Origin: Calditrichales bacterium
GTDB lineage: Bacteria > Calditrichota > Calditrichia > Calditrichales > J004
Reading direction: 5' to 3'
Assembly (NCBI GenBank): GCA_015493745.1
Contig: WGCN01000058.1
Location: forward strand, 1-43,945
Length of the DNA: 43,945 nt
A model generated the notes under the pieces. The model saw only the letters and a list, made by a program, of their open reading frames with translations. It did no database searches and was not told the DNA's origin. A program made the translations under genes and the position numbers. The stretch's first letter is position 1. Every line of letters begins with the position of its first letter. This document shows, one piece after another, positions 7,295 to 15,919 of the stretch.

Positions 7295-8545
7295 TTATAT
7301 AAAGGCTTGAAGAATCAATTGGATACGATAACGGTTTCCGGAAAAGTTTTGCTGGTCTTTGGCTGTTTCAACCAGCTTATAAATTTTGACCTGGGAAGCT
7401 CCTTTTAAAGCGGAAAGCAGTTTTTTGGAAGCCGCCAGCGAACCTGAAAGTTCAGCTTCCAGGCGGTAGCCCCGAAACAGATCCGTATTCCATTGGGCCG
7501 CCGGTCTGCTTTTTAAACGCAGGGTACGCAAGCCGGAAGCTTTGACCTGACCGCTCAGCCAGTTTTCCAGCTCCTTTATGGAGGAAAAGGTTTTCCCGCC
7601 GCCTGCTGCCGGTGCGCCTGAGGCGGGGGCCGGTTTATCCGTCTTGAACACTCCGAGTATGCCACCGTTTTGCCCCGGACGGGCGGAGGAGGAAATTATT
7701 TTAAACGGCGAACCGCTTCTTTTCAGGTTGATATTGTATTTGGCCAGCTCCCCACGGTTTTTGGCAAAAACCTCGAAGGTCATGCTATTGTCGTACAACA
7801 AAACACTGGAGAGACGCGCCGAGGTGCCGGTTGCCGAAACCACCTGCTCCACGGAGGCGATACGCGCCCGGTTTTCGGAACTTATTGTGTTTAAATAAGC
7901 CTGTTTCTCCCGGGCTTTCTTTTCCCGGGCTATTTCCGCAGCACTCTTTTTGCTGCCCTCTTCCGTTCCGGCAGCCGCCTTTTCCTGTTGTTCCGTCACC
8001 GGTGCAGAGTCCGCGGTTGACGCCTCATCGGTAAGAAAAAAGTAATCGACCCCGGCATAAGCCAAAATGAGGAACAGTATTACCGCCAGGCCTTTAACTA
8101 TGGGCTTATAGCTGATTCCTTCCTGCTTTTCATCCTCAATCTCCAGATCCGGTATGGGCTTGGGTGCCGGCTTTTTCTCCTCAACCGCTTCCGCCGGCGT
8201 TTCCTCCCCGGCATCCGGGTCTATTGAAATTTCCGGCTCCAGGGGTTCTTCTTCACTGGTGATTTCCAAATCGGTTTCCGGTGAAAAGGCCGACTCATCC
8301 AGGTCTTCCGCGGGTTCGTAATTTAACAGATCCTCATCTATGTCGATATCAAAAGGATCGTCGGTTTCCGCCGTTTCCGCTGCTTCGGCAGGAGCTTCTT
8401 CTTCCACGGGAGGTTCCCCGGCGGCTCCGGGCTGCTCTTTTGTTTCTTGCAATAAACCGGAAACGTCATCATCACTATCGTCTTTTAATAAATCGTCATT
8501 ATCATCAAAAATATCGTCATCATCAAGTAGGTTATACTTAGCCAT
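7295..8545 (-). CDS. PilN/PilO-like inner-membrane protein with long acidic cytoplasmic tail
   Basis: 416 residues, one predicted membrane helix at about 150-170 (KGLAVILFLILAYAG). The first 145 residues are strikingly acidic and would lie in the cytoplasm. They open with MAKYNLLDDD, where YNLL resembles the INLLP peptide that PilN uses to dock onto PilM. After the helix come a Lys/Glu-rich linker, a segment near 240-295 with the layout of the PilN periplasmic domain (SSVLLYDNSMTFEVFAKNRG), a Gly/Ala/Pro hinge, and a last 85 residues with a PilO-like layout (RGYRLEAELSGSLAASKKLL then a closing strand YRIQLILQAF). These are pattern resemblances, not alignments. It follows the PilM-like gene by 24 bases and has a GGAG ribosome site. 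Alternative: an unrelated single-pass membrane protein. Confidence 0.6.
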   Translation of the reverse strand: MAKYNLLDDDDIFDDNDDLLKDDSDDDVSGLLQETKEQPGAAGEPPVEEEAPAEAAETAETDDPFDIDIDEDLLNYEPAEDLDESAFSPETDLEITSEEEPLEPEISIDPDAGEETPAEAVEEKKPAPKPIPDLEIEDEKQEGISYKPIVKGLAVILFLILAYAGVDYFFLTDEASTADSAPVTEQQEKAAAGTEEGSKKSAAEIAREKKAREKQAYLNTISSENRARIASVEQVVSATGTSARLSSVLLYDNSMTFEVFAKNRGELAKYNINLKRSGSPFKIISSSARPGQNGGILGVFKTDKPAPASGAPAAGGGKTFSSIKELENWLSGQVKASGLRTLRLKSRPAAQWNTDLFRGYRLEAELSGSLAASKKLLSALKGASQVKIYKLVETAKDQQNFSGNRYRIQLILQAFI

Positions 8546-8569
8546 GATCTTCTCCAGTAAACACAGAGA

Positions 8570-9445
8570 TTAAATAATACACCCCAGGGCCTCGATGGCC
8601 AGGGAATGTACCGTATTTGTATCTTTGCCTGAAACGGCGGGTTGTTCAATTGGCGTATTAATTTTTTTGGCCACTTCCGGCAACCAACCGGTTAAAGTAC
8701 TGTCGCCATAAAAAATGGCTTTTATCTGTTGGCGGCTCTCTTTTTCACGCCCCTGCTGATATTCTTTATTCTTCCCGTTGACGATTTCGGCAACACTCTC
8801 TTTAAGAGGACGGTCGTCAAGTGCCAGGTTATCCAGGTAGGTAAGCATATATTGGCCGTTTTCAAAAAAATGGTTTTCAATAACCGGAAAGGCCACCTTT
8901 ACCAATTGTAAAACATTACCGCTGTTTTCTTCTGTTTGAAGAAAGCTTTCCAGGGCCAGGCTGTCTATCAGCAGAGAATTGAGTTCCACATTTAAATCTT
9001 CAACGGCTGCCATGAATTGACGAATCAACACTTTTTCCAGAGCCACCACCAATATTTTTACGGAAGTATCCGTATGGGGCTGTTCCTTTAGCAGGGATAT
9101 CTTATAGCGGCTTAACTCTCCGGGCAACTGCTGTTTTAAGGTCCACTGAACCTGTTTTTTCTTAACATTCTTATCGGCAGCGGCCGGCATAAAAACCCAG
9201 CTGGTATAGGCCTGGTTAAAAGGAATGGAGACATTCAGATAGGCGGAAGAGACGTTAAACTCTGCCAGGAACTGCGCCAACCCTTCTCTAATATCATTAA
9301 GAGCGGATTCCGTAAAAAGACGAAAATTCCGGGCCGGTTCGGAAAATGCAATTTGCTTTGAATGCAGCACTTCACGTGGCGCGCCTTCCGCGGGCAAGAC
9401 GATCTGAAAAGAATTTTGTGTAAAAGAAATACCGATATGCTGCAT
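8570..9445 (-). CDS. PilM-like (actin-fold) cytoplasmic protein
   Basis: 291 residues, somewhat shorter than PilM (about 350). The pattern of segments fits PilM in order: an opening strand turn IGISFTQNSFQIVL (PilM: GLDIGSSSIKAVEL), a strand ending in a proline ISIPF-like stretch (LNVSIPFNQAYTSWVFMP), the helix VQWTLKQQLPGELSRYKISL, and VKILVVALEKVLIRQFMAAV followed by LIDSLALESFL. It ends in ALGCII, like the AxGLA close of PilM. The Asp and Gly of the first phosphate-binding loop are missing, so nucleotide binding may be lost. No membrane segment is seen. The start has no ribosome site; a terminator-type hairpin ends nine bases before it. No other pilus gene is present in the window. Confidence 0.62.
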   Translation of the reverse strand: MQHIGISFTQNSFQIVLPAEGAPREVLHSKQIAFSEPARNFRLFTESALNDIREGLAQFLAEFNVSSAYLNVSIPFNQAYTSWVFMPAAADKNVKKKQVQWTLKQQLPGELSRYKISLLKEQPHTDTSVKILVVALEKVLIRQFMAAVEDLNVELNSLLIDSLALESFLQTEENSGNVLQLVKVAFPVIENHFFENGQYMLTYLDNLALDDRPLKESVAEIVNGKNKEYQQGREKESRQQIKAIFYGDSTLTGWLPEVAKKINTPIEQPAVSGKDTNTVHSLAIEALGCII

Positions 9446-9451
9446 AATATT

Positions 9452-9498
9452 AAAAAAGGTTCATTCGAATAGATAGTTCCTATTCGAATGAAACCTTT
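9452..9498 (-). terminator. Strong hairpin with U-tract between coiled-coil gene and PilM-like gene
   Basis: Arms at 9455-9471 and 9481-9498 pair almost perfectly (one bulged base) around a nine-base loop. The inner arms CATTCGAATA/TATTCGAATG are exact. On the minus strand the stem is followed by a run of six T and then AATATT and the ATG of the PilM-like gene at 9445. It should end transcription of the upstream 564-residue coiled-coil gene, but its closeness to the next start codon also allows an attenuator role. Confidence 0.82.
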
Positions 9499-9520
9499 AA
9501 TCTTTTAGATTTTTAAACGA

Positions 9521-11215
9521 TTACTTTTCTTTTTTCTCTTCCCAACTACGGGTATTCTTGTAGATGTAACCGACATTCTTAATCGATTTCTTGAAAATAT
9601 AGTACTGGGGTATGGTAATACCATCCGCAGCAAACAGTATCAACTCTTCCAATTGTTTTTGCAGATCGGACAATTTAGCAACATCGGTAGTGGATTTTGC
9701 CTCTTTCATCCGGGCCACAAGAGCATCAAGAACGGCGATGTCTTTTTCAAAATTTTCCACCCCTCTCGGTAAGCGGCGAACTTTTGCCAGAATGGAGTTG
9801 TATTCTTCCAGATCGGCTTTGATTTTCGCATGGATGGAGTCTATGTTGTTAAACAGGTTTTCACCATAGATCTGTTTGAAAATACTTATGGCATTGCGTC
9901 CTTTTTCGCTGGCCTCCACAATATCGCTAAAACTCAGGGAGTTTTGGGCCACGTCAATAAAATCCTTGAGGTCCTTGTAAGCAGCATACTCGGTACTTTC
10001 GCGGTACTTTCCAAAACTTTCATCGATTTCCTTGTTCTTGATGGTAATCTCGATATTACGGCGGATTTTCTTTTTAATGTCCAGTGCTTTTTTGTGAATC
10101 ACGGCCAGGGTATCGGCATAGGCCCCAAAGGGGGGCAGAAAGGTAAAGGCCGCTGCTTCGCGGGCAACGGGTTCAACTTTTTCCTTAAGTTCTTTCAACA
10201 ATACCGGACTCTCGACTTTGACGTCGGCGGAGTCCTGGTCAATCAAAATCAAATAAGGTTCGCCGTTTATGGGGCTGATAAAATTATCTTTGGAAATGTA
10301 GAGTACCTGCGAATCCTGTTCCGCCAGGCGGTATTGAGCCGTGCGGTTGGTAACGATAAAATCCTTTAAAAAGGTTTGATAGGCGGCATCTATTTTTGCC
10401 TGAATCTCCCGCGCCTTGTTGATATTGTCTTCTTTGTTCAACTGGGCAATTCTTTGCAGAGAGGTATTAACCGCGGCATTAAAATCCTTAATCCGGTCGG
10501 CCGTACTCGTAAACTTTGCCACCTTTGAAGAATTAACCTTGCGAACAAAAGCGGAAATACGGGTGGTGAGGTCTTTCCATTGTTCTTCAAAATCATTAAT
10601 CTCCACATCCGGCAGGTGGCCGTTTACATTGGCGGTTAACTGGCTAAGTCTCATGGCTGCGGTCTGGAGGTTATAATCCGAAAGGTCACGCTGAAGCTGA
10701 TAAATACTGTCGAGTGCCGAAACGGCGGCCACATAGTTTGGCAATTTCACATCGTTGTGAAAAACCTGTAGGTTCAGGTTCAACTGTTCGGACTCATTAA
10801 GAATCTCTTCCACCATTTTAAAATAACGTTTGTTGCTGGTCAGGTCATCGGAGATACTGTTTATATTTTTGCTGATGGTTAAAAGAGCATCCACATAAGG
10901 CAGATCCAGATATTCCACAAAAAGCTTTCTAAGCTGAGACGTATACTCAACCAGCTTCTCGGCCATTTTCAGGGTGGAATCTTGCGCCAGGGTATTTAAA
11001 AGAGTATCCGTATTGGTGGTATATTTTTTTGTAAGGCGGTGGTAAAACTTTTCTGCCTCATAAATACTGTTCATATTGTATTCGGCCTGTGTCTTTTCTA
11101 ATTTCTCCGTGTCCCAAATTTTTTGGGGAACGGTTATCACGATCACCAGGGCTATTGAGAATAAAATTATCAACAGCACAAATAGTGGTGAACCTTTATC
11201 AGAAACTTTAGCCAT
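9521..11215 (-). CDS. Membrane-anchored coiled-coil protein, function unknown
   Basis: 564 residues. One membrane helix near residues 9-28 (PLFVLLIILFSIALVIVITV) with a basic N-terminal flank, then about 530 residues that are almost entirely helical and charged, with many heptad-like Leu/Ile positions. It is therefore an elongated, probably periplasmic, anchored rod. No catalytic motif is recognised. A start at 11230 is possible, but the ATG at 11215 has GGAGG four bases upstream. It is the gene upstream of the PilM-like and PilN/O-like genes, separated by a hairpin terminator, and could be part of the same assembly. It is divergent from the HEAT-cyclophilin gene across a 139-base AT-rich gap that must hold both promoters. 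Confidence 0.75.
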   Translation of the reverse strand: MAKVSDKGSPLFVLLIILFSIALVIVITVPQKIWDTEKLEKTQAEYNMNSIYEAEKFYHRLTKKYTTNTDTLLNTLAQDSTLKMAEKLVEYTSQLRKLFVEYLDLPYVDALLTISKNINSISDDLTSNKRYFKMVEEILNESEQLNLNLQVFHNDVKLPNYVAAVSALDSIYQLQRDLSDYNLQTAAMRLSQLTANVNGHLPDVEINDFEEQWKDLTTRISAFVRKVNSSKVAKFTSTADRIKDFNAAVNTSLQRIAQLNKEDNINKAREIQAKIDAAYQTFLKDFIVTNRTAQYRLAEQDSQVLYISKDNFISPINGEPYLILIDQDSADVKVESPVLLKELKEKVEPVAREAAAFTFLPPFGAYADTLAVIHKKALDIKKKIRRNIEITIKNKEIDESFGKYRESTEYAAYKDLKDFIDVAQNSLSFSDIVEASEKGRNAISIFKQIYGENLFNNIDSIHAKIKADLEEYNSILAKVRRLPRGVENFEKDIAVLDALVARMKEAKSTTDVAKLSDLQKQLEELILFAADGITIPQYYIFKKSIKNVGYIYKNTRSWEEKKEK

Positions 11216-11354
11216 TACGCCTCCAAACATTGAATTTTATAAAAGTGAGTGTGCATAAAAGAAAACAAGCTAAAAATTAAGTAAAAGCTAAATTAATGTC
11301 AAACCTTAACTTGTTTGATAAATTCGACCTCTTTTAAGGAAGGAAACCCGAATC

Positions 11355-13325
11355 TTGAAACTGTTTTTTATTTCCCTTTTGGTTCTTTTTACACTTTTTC
11401 AATGTAAGCAAAAAGAGTCGTCCGTTTCTCTTTTAAAAACCATCAAAGAAATGGAATACCGGCGGGAAAATCAGGCGGCCCGCTGGAAACCCTTTCTTTC
11501 GCTGAAGCAGTCCGGTAATATCCGCGAACAGGCGCTCCATGCTTTGGGCTATATACGTCAGCCTTCCTTGCTGCCCTTGATGGATTCTCTTTTAAGCCGG
11601 CCTTATTCTGTGGCCGAAAAACGCAACCTGATATTTGCCATGGGACAAACAGGCACCGCCGAAGCGGAGAAGCTTTTGTTAAAACATTACCCGGTGTTTA
11701 ATGACAGCCTTAAAAAAGAGACCCTTTTGGCGTTGAGCCAATGTGGGATTTCTAAATCTCTAAACACCCTGCAGTCCGCATTAAGTCAACCGGCACTGTA
11801 CCGGGAGGCCCTGATTACCTCCGCCATACTGGCCAGAAAAAAAGTTGATGTCGGCCTTATCCACCGCACCCTTCAGGATTCCCTGTGGCCGCACGCGGGA
11901 GAACCCGCCGAAGCTTATTTTTATTCTTACGCCGTTGAGCGGGAAGATATTCCGGTTTTACAAAAAACTATCACTAACAGCTCGGGTGAAACCCGGAAAT
12001 ATTATTTAAAAGCCCTGGACCGTCTGCTTCGTCGGGAAAGCCGGATTCCCGACTCGATAAAAACGGAACTTGGGGCCTCAATCCATGCCGCCCTGGCCCT
12101 GCGGTATAAACCATCCTGGCGAGAGCTTTACCAGGGGCTTCGTGTTTTAGGCCTTTTGGCGGATTCCTCTTCCCTGGCTTTGGTGAAGCAAACGATTAAT
12201 CACCCTAACCATTTCGTGCGCATGGAAGCTCTTCGCACTTTCCAAAAAATAAACGGCTCTAAATCCTTAAGCTTTCTTTTGGACAAATTGCAAAAAACTA
12301 AATCCCTGGAAGAAAAAGCGGCCATACTCCCCTTGATTACCAAGATAAAACCCAGCCTGGGTTATCAGTTGATTAACCAATATCTGGACAAGGGCAACAG
12401 TACCTTTAAGGCACAACTGCTGGAGACCCTTTCCAAAATAAAAAACCGGATGGCTTTGCAAATTGTACGGACTTTTTTAAAAACGCAGGATCCCCGGCTG
12501 GTTCAAAAATCGTTTTCCCTTTTGGACGGATTGAATAAACTGCGTTTCCGCGAAGTTGAGGCGTTGATGAATACTTCTTTTTACGGTGTTATGTATACCG
12601 TACTCGATTGGCAGGTCAAAAGAAAAAAAAGTGTTGATGCTTCCCTGCTGGTCGATGCCTTTAGCCGCTTTTCCCGGCCGGATCAATTTGAAGCACAAGA
12701 GCTTATCATTAGCCTTTTGGAAAAAAAGAAAAACGCCTTAAGTGCCGAACAGTATGCCCGCCTGGAAACGGCCATTCATTCCGCCCGGGTGGCCGGGCTC
12801 TATAAACAAAAGCTGCGTCCTGATTTTAAGTGGGACAATAAAATGGCCCCGCCTCCGCCCGCTTATATAAGTGCCGATTCCGCATTGAGTGTAACCGAAA
12901 AAAGTATCACGGCTCATATAAAAACCTCTCGCGGTGATATTGACGTTGAACTGTTTACCTCCCAAACCCCGCTTACGGTAATAAACTTTTTTAAGCTTGC
13001 ATCCAGTGGATTTTATAATAACTTAAGCTTTCATCGTGTTGTGCCTGATTTTGTCATTCAGGGCGGGGACCCCAACGGTGACGGTTCCGGTGGACCGGGT
13101 TATACCATTCCATCCGAAGACCGTTTACCTTTTGAGCGCGGAACCATGGGCATTGCCACAGCCGGTTTCGATACCGGTGGCAGTCAATTTTTTATTTGTC
13201 ATTCCGCTCAGCCTCATTTACGGGGAAATTATACCGCTTTTGGCAAGGTGGTAAGCGGAATGCAGGTGGTCGATGCTATCAGCGCCGGAGATATTATTTT
13301 AAGTATTCATTTTTCCATAAAGTAG
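11355..13325 (+). CDS. HEAT-repeat / cyclophilin (peptidyl-prolyl isomerase) fusion lipoprotein
   Basis: 656 residues starting at TTG, with AAGGAAGG about eleven bases upstream. The N-terminus is a lipoprotein-like signal ending LFTLFQC (Cys17; the Gln before Cys is unusual for a lipobox). Residues about 45-480 are repeated helical pairs of the HEAT type (for example [20 protein letters not shown] and [21 protein letters not shown]). Residues about 513-656 are a full cyclophilin domain: [20 protein letters not shown] carries the catalytic Arg, Phe and Gln, and [10 protein letters not shown] the second half of the active site. The substrate pocket Trp of human CypA is replaced. It would be a periplasmic or outer-membrane-anchored folding helper that holds clients through the HEAT solenoid; that role is inference. 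Confidence 0.88.
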   Translation: MKLFFISLLVLFTLFQCKQKESSVSLLKTIKEMEYRRENQAARWKPFLSLKQSGNIREQALHALGYIRQPSLLPLMDSLLSRPYSVAEKRNLIFAMGQTGTAEAEKLLLKHYPVFNDSLKKETLLALSQCGISKSLNTLQSALSQPALYREALITSAILARKKVDVGLIHRTLQDSLWPHAGEPAEAYFYSYAVEREDIPVLQKTITNSSGETRKYYLKALDRLLRRESRIPDSIKTELGASIHAALALRYKPSWRELYQGLRVLGLLADSSSLALVKQTINHPNHFVRMEALRTFQKINGSKSLSFLLDKLQKTKSLEEKAAILPLITKIKPSLGYQLINQYLDKGNSTFKAQLLETLSKIKNRMALQIVRTFLKTQDPRLVQKSFSLLDGLNKLRFREVEALMNTSFYGVMYTVLDWQVKRKKSVDASLLVDAFSRFSRPDQFEAQELIISLLEKKKNALSAEQYARLETAIHSARVAGLYKQKLRPDFKWDNKMAPPPPAYISADSALSVTEKSITAHIKTSRGDIDVELFTSQTPLTVINFFKLASSGFYNNLSFHRVVPDFVIQGGDPNGDGSGGPGYTIPSEDRLPFERGTMGIATAGFDTGGSQFFICHSAQPHLRGNYTAFGKVVSGMQVVDAISAGDIILSIHFSIK

Positions 13326-13335
13326 AGGTGTTCTT

Positions 13336-14079
13336 ATGTTCGCAAAATTGGTTTTATTTTCCCTGGTTTTTTCCTTATCCCTTTTCGCCCAGGAGGGCGG
13401 GTTTTTAGAAAAAGGAGACCAGGCCTATCAAAGTTTTAACAACAAGCAGGCCCTTGATTTTTATCAAAAGGCCGTTTCCGATGACAATACCAGCTATGAG
13501 GCCGCCTGGAAACTCTCACGGGCCTATGTGGACGTCGGTGAAACCCTGGAAGGCGACGCCCGGGAAGATTACTATAAAAAGGCCGAAAAATATGCCCGTA
13601 AGGCGGTTGAAATAAAAAATGACGGCAGCAACGGCCATCTCTATCTGGCCATTGCCCTGGGGCGGGTTGCACTGGATGCCAGCGCCAAGCAGCGTATAAA
13701 AATGTCCAAGGAAATTCGTAAAGAAGCCGAGCTGGCCATTAAGCTCGACCCCAATAATGATCTCGCCTACCATGTTCTCGGACGATGGCACCGGAAAATT
13801 TCCAACCTGAGCTGGATTGAAAAGGGTTTCGCCGATATGTTTTTAGGTGGCGTTCCCAAGGATGCTTCCAACCAGGCCGCGGTAGAAAATTTTAAAAAAG
13901 CCATCGAGCTTAAGCCGGACTATATCAATCACCATTTGGAGTTGGGCATTACCTATGAAATGATGGATCAGACCGACCTGGCCCGCAAGGAATTTGAAAA
14001 ATGCCTCTCTTTACCGGTGAGTTCCGCAAAGGATAAAGAACATAAAGAAAAGGCGCGGGAATTGTTAAACGACTTATAA
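13336..14079 (+). CDS. Secreted TPR-repeat protein
   Basis: 247 residues. A cleavable signal peptide is likely (MFAKLVLFSLVFSLSLFA, cut before QEGG). The rest is built of TPR-type helix pairs, for example KGDQAYQSFNNKQALDFYQK at about residues 24-43, EKYARKAVEIKNDGSNGHLY and NFKKAIELKPDYINHHLELG near the end. TPRs mediate protein contacts; the partner is unknown. It begins ten bases after the HEAT-cyclophilin gene with AGGTG as ribosome site, and the histidine kinase follows nine bases later, so the three form one transcription unit. Confidence 0.86.
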   Translation: MFAKLVLFSLVFSLSLFAQEGGFLEKGDQAYQSFNNKQALDFYQKAVSDDNTSYEAAWKLSRAYVDVGETLEGDAREDYYKKAEKYARKAVEIKNDGSNGHLYLAIALGRVALDASAKQRIKMSKEIRKEAELAIKLDPNNDLAYHVLGRWHRKISNLSWIEKGFADMFLGGVPKDASNQAAVENFKKAIELKPDYINHHLELGITYEMMDQTDLARKEFEKCLSLPVSSAKDKEHKEKARELLNDL

Positions 14080-14088
14080 GCTCCCGCC

Positions 14089-15276
14089 ATGAATAAATTA
14101 TTACCCAAGAGTAGCGCCGGTTTTAAGGGGCTACTCTTTTTATTAGGTATTATTACCACCTTTGCCGTTTTATGGTACACGCAGCAGCTTGTCAACACGC
14201 TTAAGCAAAAGTCCACCGAGTATGTCCGGTTCCGGATTAAAATTTTTGAACAGAACATCAACAACCCGCAGAACAATGTCGACGTAAACTTTTTTTTCAA
14301 TGAAGTTATTCAAAAGTCCGATTATCCTATCATATATACCGATAGCCAAGGCCGGCCGCAAAGCTGGAAAAATATCAGCAAGCGCATCGACACTCTTACG
14401 GTTCTTAATCCGGCGGACTCTCTGATCCTAAAGGAAACTCTTAGCTCCATCGCCGGAGAAAACGATCCCATTCCCATAAAATACCAGGATGCCGTTTTGG
14501 GTTATTATTATTATGGCTATCCTCCGGAAATTTACAAACTGCGCGTTTTACCGTTTTTTATTATCGGGGTGGGCATCGTTTTTATTTTACTGGGATACTT
14601 TGGTTTTACCTATATCAAGCGCAGCGAACAACGTTCCATTTGGGTCGGGCTTTCCAAGGAGACCGCTCACCAGCTCGGTACTCCGCTTAGCTCCCTTTCC
14701 GGCTGGATTGAGCTTTTAAAGTCCCAACCGGAAAATACGGATGAGATCATTCGTGAAATGGCAAATGACTTAAGCCGGCTGAATAAAATAGCCAACCGCT
14801 TTTCAAAAATCGGTTCCGTGCCCCGGTTAAAGGAATCCAACCTGTCGGAGGTTCTCAATGCCACCGTCCTCTATTTTAAAAACCGTTTGCCCCATCTGAA
14901 CCGGCGTATAACCATCGAGTCTCAGATACCGGAAGAGTTATACGTATCTTTTAACACCGATCTTTTTGAGTGGGTTATGGAAAACATTATAAAAAACGCC
15001 ATTGATTCCATGGTGGATGATATCGGAAAAATTGAAATCAAGGTGGAACAAAATCCAAAATATATAATAATTGATATCTGTGATACCGGAAAGGGAATTC
15101 TTCCCAAGCATAAAACCGCTATTTTCAAACCGGGGTTCAGTACAAAAAAGCGCGGCTGGGGCCTGGGACTCAGTCTTTCCAAAAGAATTATTGAAGAATA
15201 TCATCGGGGGAAGCTGGTTCTGGCCTCCAGCAGACCGGGGCAGGGGAGCACTTTTCGAATATATCTTCCCCGATGA
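14089..15276 (+). CDS. Sensor histidine kinase
   Basis: 395 residues. Two membrane helices, about 11-31 and 155-177, bracket a sensor domain of about 120 residues that would face the periplasm. The H-box is ETAHQLGTPLSSLSGWIELL with the phosphoacceptor His194; HQLGTPL replaces the usual HELRTPL. The ATP-binding domain shows an N-box (ENIIKNAIDSM), G1 (DTGKGI), and a G2 region (GWGLGLSLSKRIIEEYHRGK). There is no HAMP or receiver domain, and no response regulator in the window. No ribosome site is evident before the ATG at 14089, nine bases after the TPR gene. An ECF sigma gene follows on the same strand. Confidence 0.92.
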   Translation: MNKLLPKSSAGFKGLLFLLGIITTFAVLWYTQQLVNTLKQKSTEYVRFRIKIFEQNINNPQNNVDVNFFFNEVIQKSDYPIIYTDSQGRPQSWKNISKRIDTLTVLNPADSLILKETLSSIAGENDPIPIKYQDAVLGYYYYGYPPEIYKLRVLPFFIIGVGIVFILLGYFGFTYIKRSEQRSIWVGLSKETAHQLGTPLSSLSGWIELLKSQPENTDEIIREMANDLSRLNKIANRFSKIGSVPRLKESNLSEVLNATVLYFKNRLPHLNRRITIESQIPEELYVSFNTDLFEWVMENIIKNAIDSMVDDIGKIEIKVEQNPKYIIIDICDTGKGILPKHKTAIFKPGFSTKKRGWGLGLSLSKRIIEEYHRGKLVLASSRPGQGSTFRIYLPR

Positions 15277-15337
15277 TAATTTGATTGTATAATTTTATTT
15301 ACATATAATAACTGATCTTTAACAAAGAAAAAACGAT

Positions 15338-15919
15338 ATGAATCCTAAGCAAGTATTTTTTTCTTCTCTTCTTCAACCGCATTTGCCGGCGCTGAAAAGT
15401 ACCGCATTGCGTCTGGCCCGTAGCCGTACCGATGCCGAGGATTTACTTCAGGAGTGCTTTTTTAAGGCTTACAGGTCTTTGGAACAGTTTCAGGAAAACA
15501 CAAACTTCAAGGCCTGGATTTTTCGTATACTGGTGAACACCTATATAACCTCTTATAGAAAAAAGGCCCGTCAGCCTCAGAAAATAAGTTATGACGAAAT
15601 AGAAGAACATGTTCTGTATAAAAATATTTTAGAGAACCCGCACTTCTCCCTTACCGGGGAAGAGCTGCGGACGAATCGACATGATTTTGATGATGACGTC
15701 CTTGAGGCATTAAACCAATTGCCCTATCCCTTCCGGTTGGTGGTACTTTTATGCGATGTGGAAGGGTTTAGCTATAATGAGATTGCCCAAATAATCCACA
15801 GTCCCCTGGGAACCGTCATGTCACGCCTGTACCGGGGCCGGAAATTGCTGCAACGGCAACTTTGGCAATACGCGGAAAACCGCGGCTACATCAGTGAAGC
15901 GACCAAAATAAAAAAATGA
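15338..15919 (+). CDS. ECF-type RNA polymerase sigma factor
   Basis: 193 residues. Sigma region 2 is at about residues 15-80: SRTDAEDLLQECFFKAYRSL, then NFKAWIFRILVNTYITSYRKK, the core-binding and -10 recognition part. Region 4 is at about 125-180: LPYPFRLVVLLCDVEGFSYN and GTVMSRLYRGRKLLQRQL, the -35 recognition helix-turn-helix. Regions 1 and 3 are absent, as in ECF sigma factors. No anti-sigma gene is adjacent; the nearest sensory gene is the histidine kinase just upstream. The ribosome site is weak (an A-rich AAAGAAAAAA). The stop codon ends exactly where the convergent neighbour's stop begins. Confidence 0.92.
   Translation: MNPKQVFFSSLLQPHLPALKSTALRLARSRTDAEDLLQECFFKAYRSLEQFQENTNFKAWIFRILVNTYITSYRKKARQPQKISYDEIEEHVLYKNILENPHFSLTGEELRTNRHDFDDDVLEALNQLPYPFRLVVLLCDVEGFSYNEIAQIIHSPLGTVMSRLYRGRKLLQRQLWQYAENRGYISEATKIKK

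Noticed and set aside
9369-9384. TTCACGTGGCGCGCC, parS-like core
   Set aside because: Only the CACGTG core and a flanking T match; the outer half-sites are absent.
9830-10369. Open frame of 179 codons on the plus strand
   Set aside because: Antisense to the coiled-coil gene, with no ribosome site and no recognisable motif.
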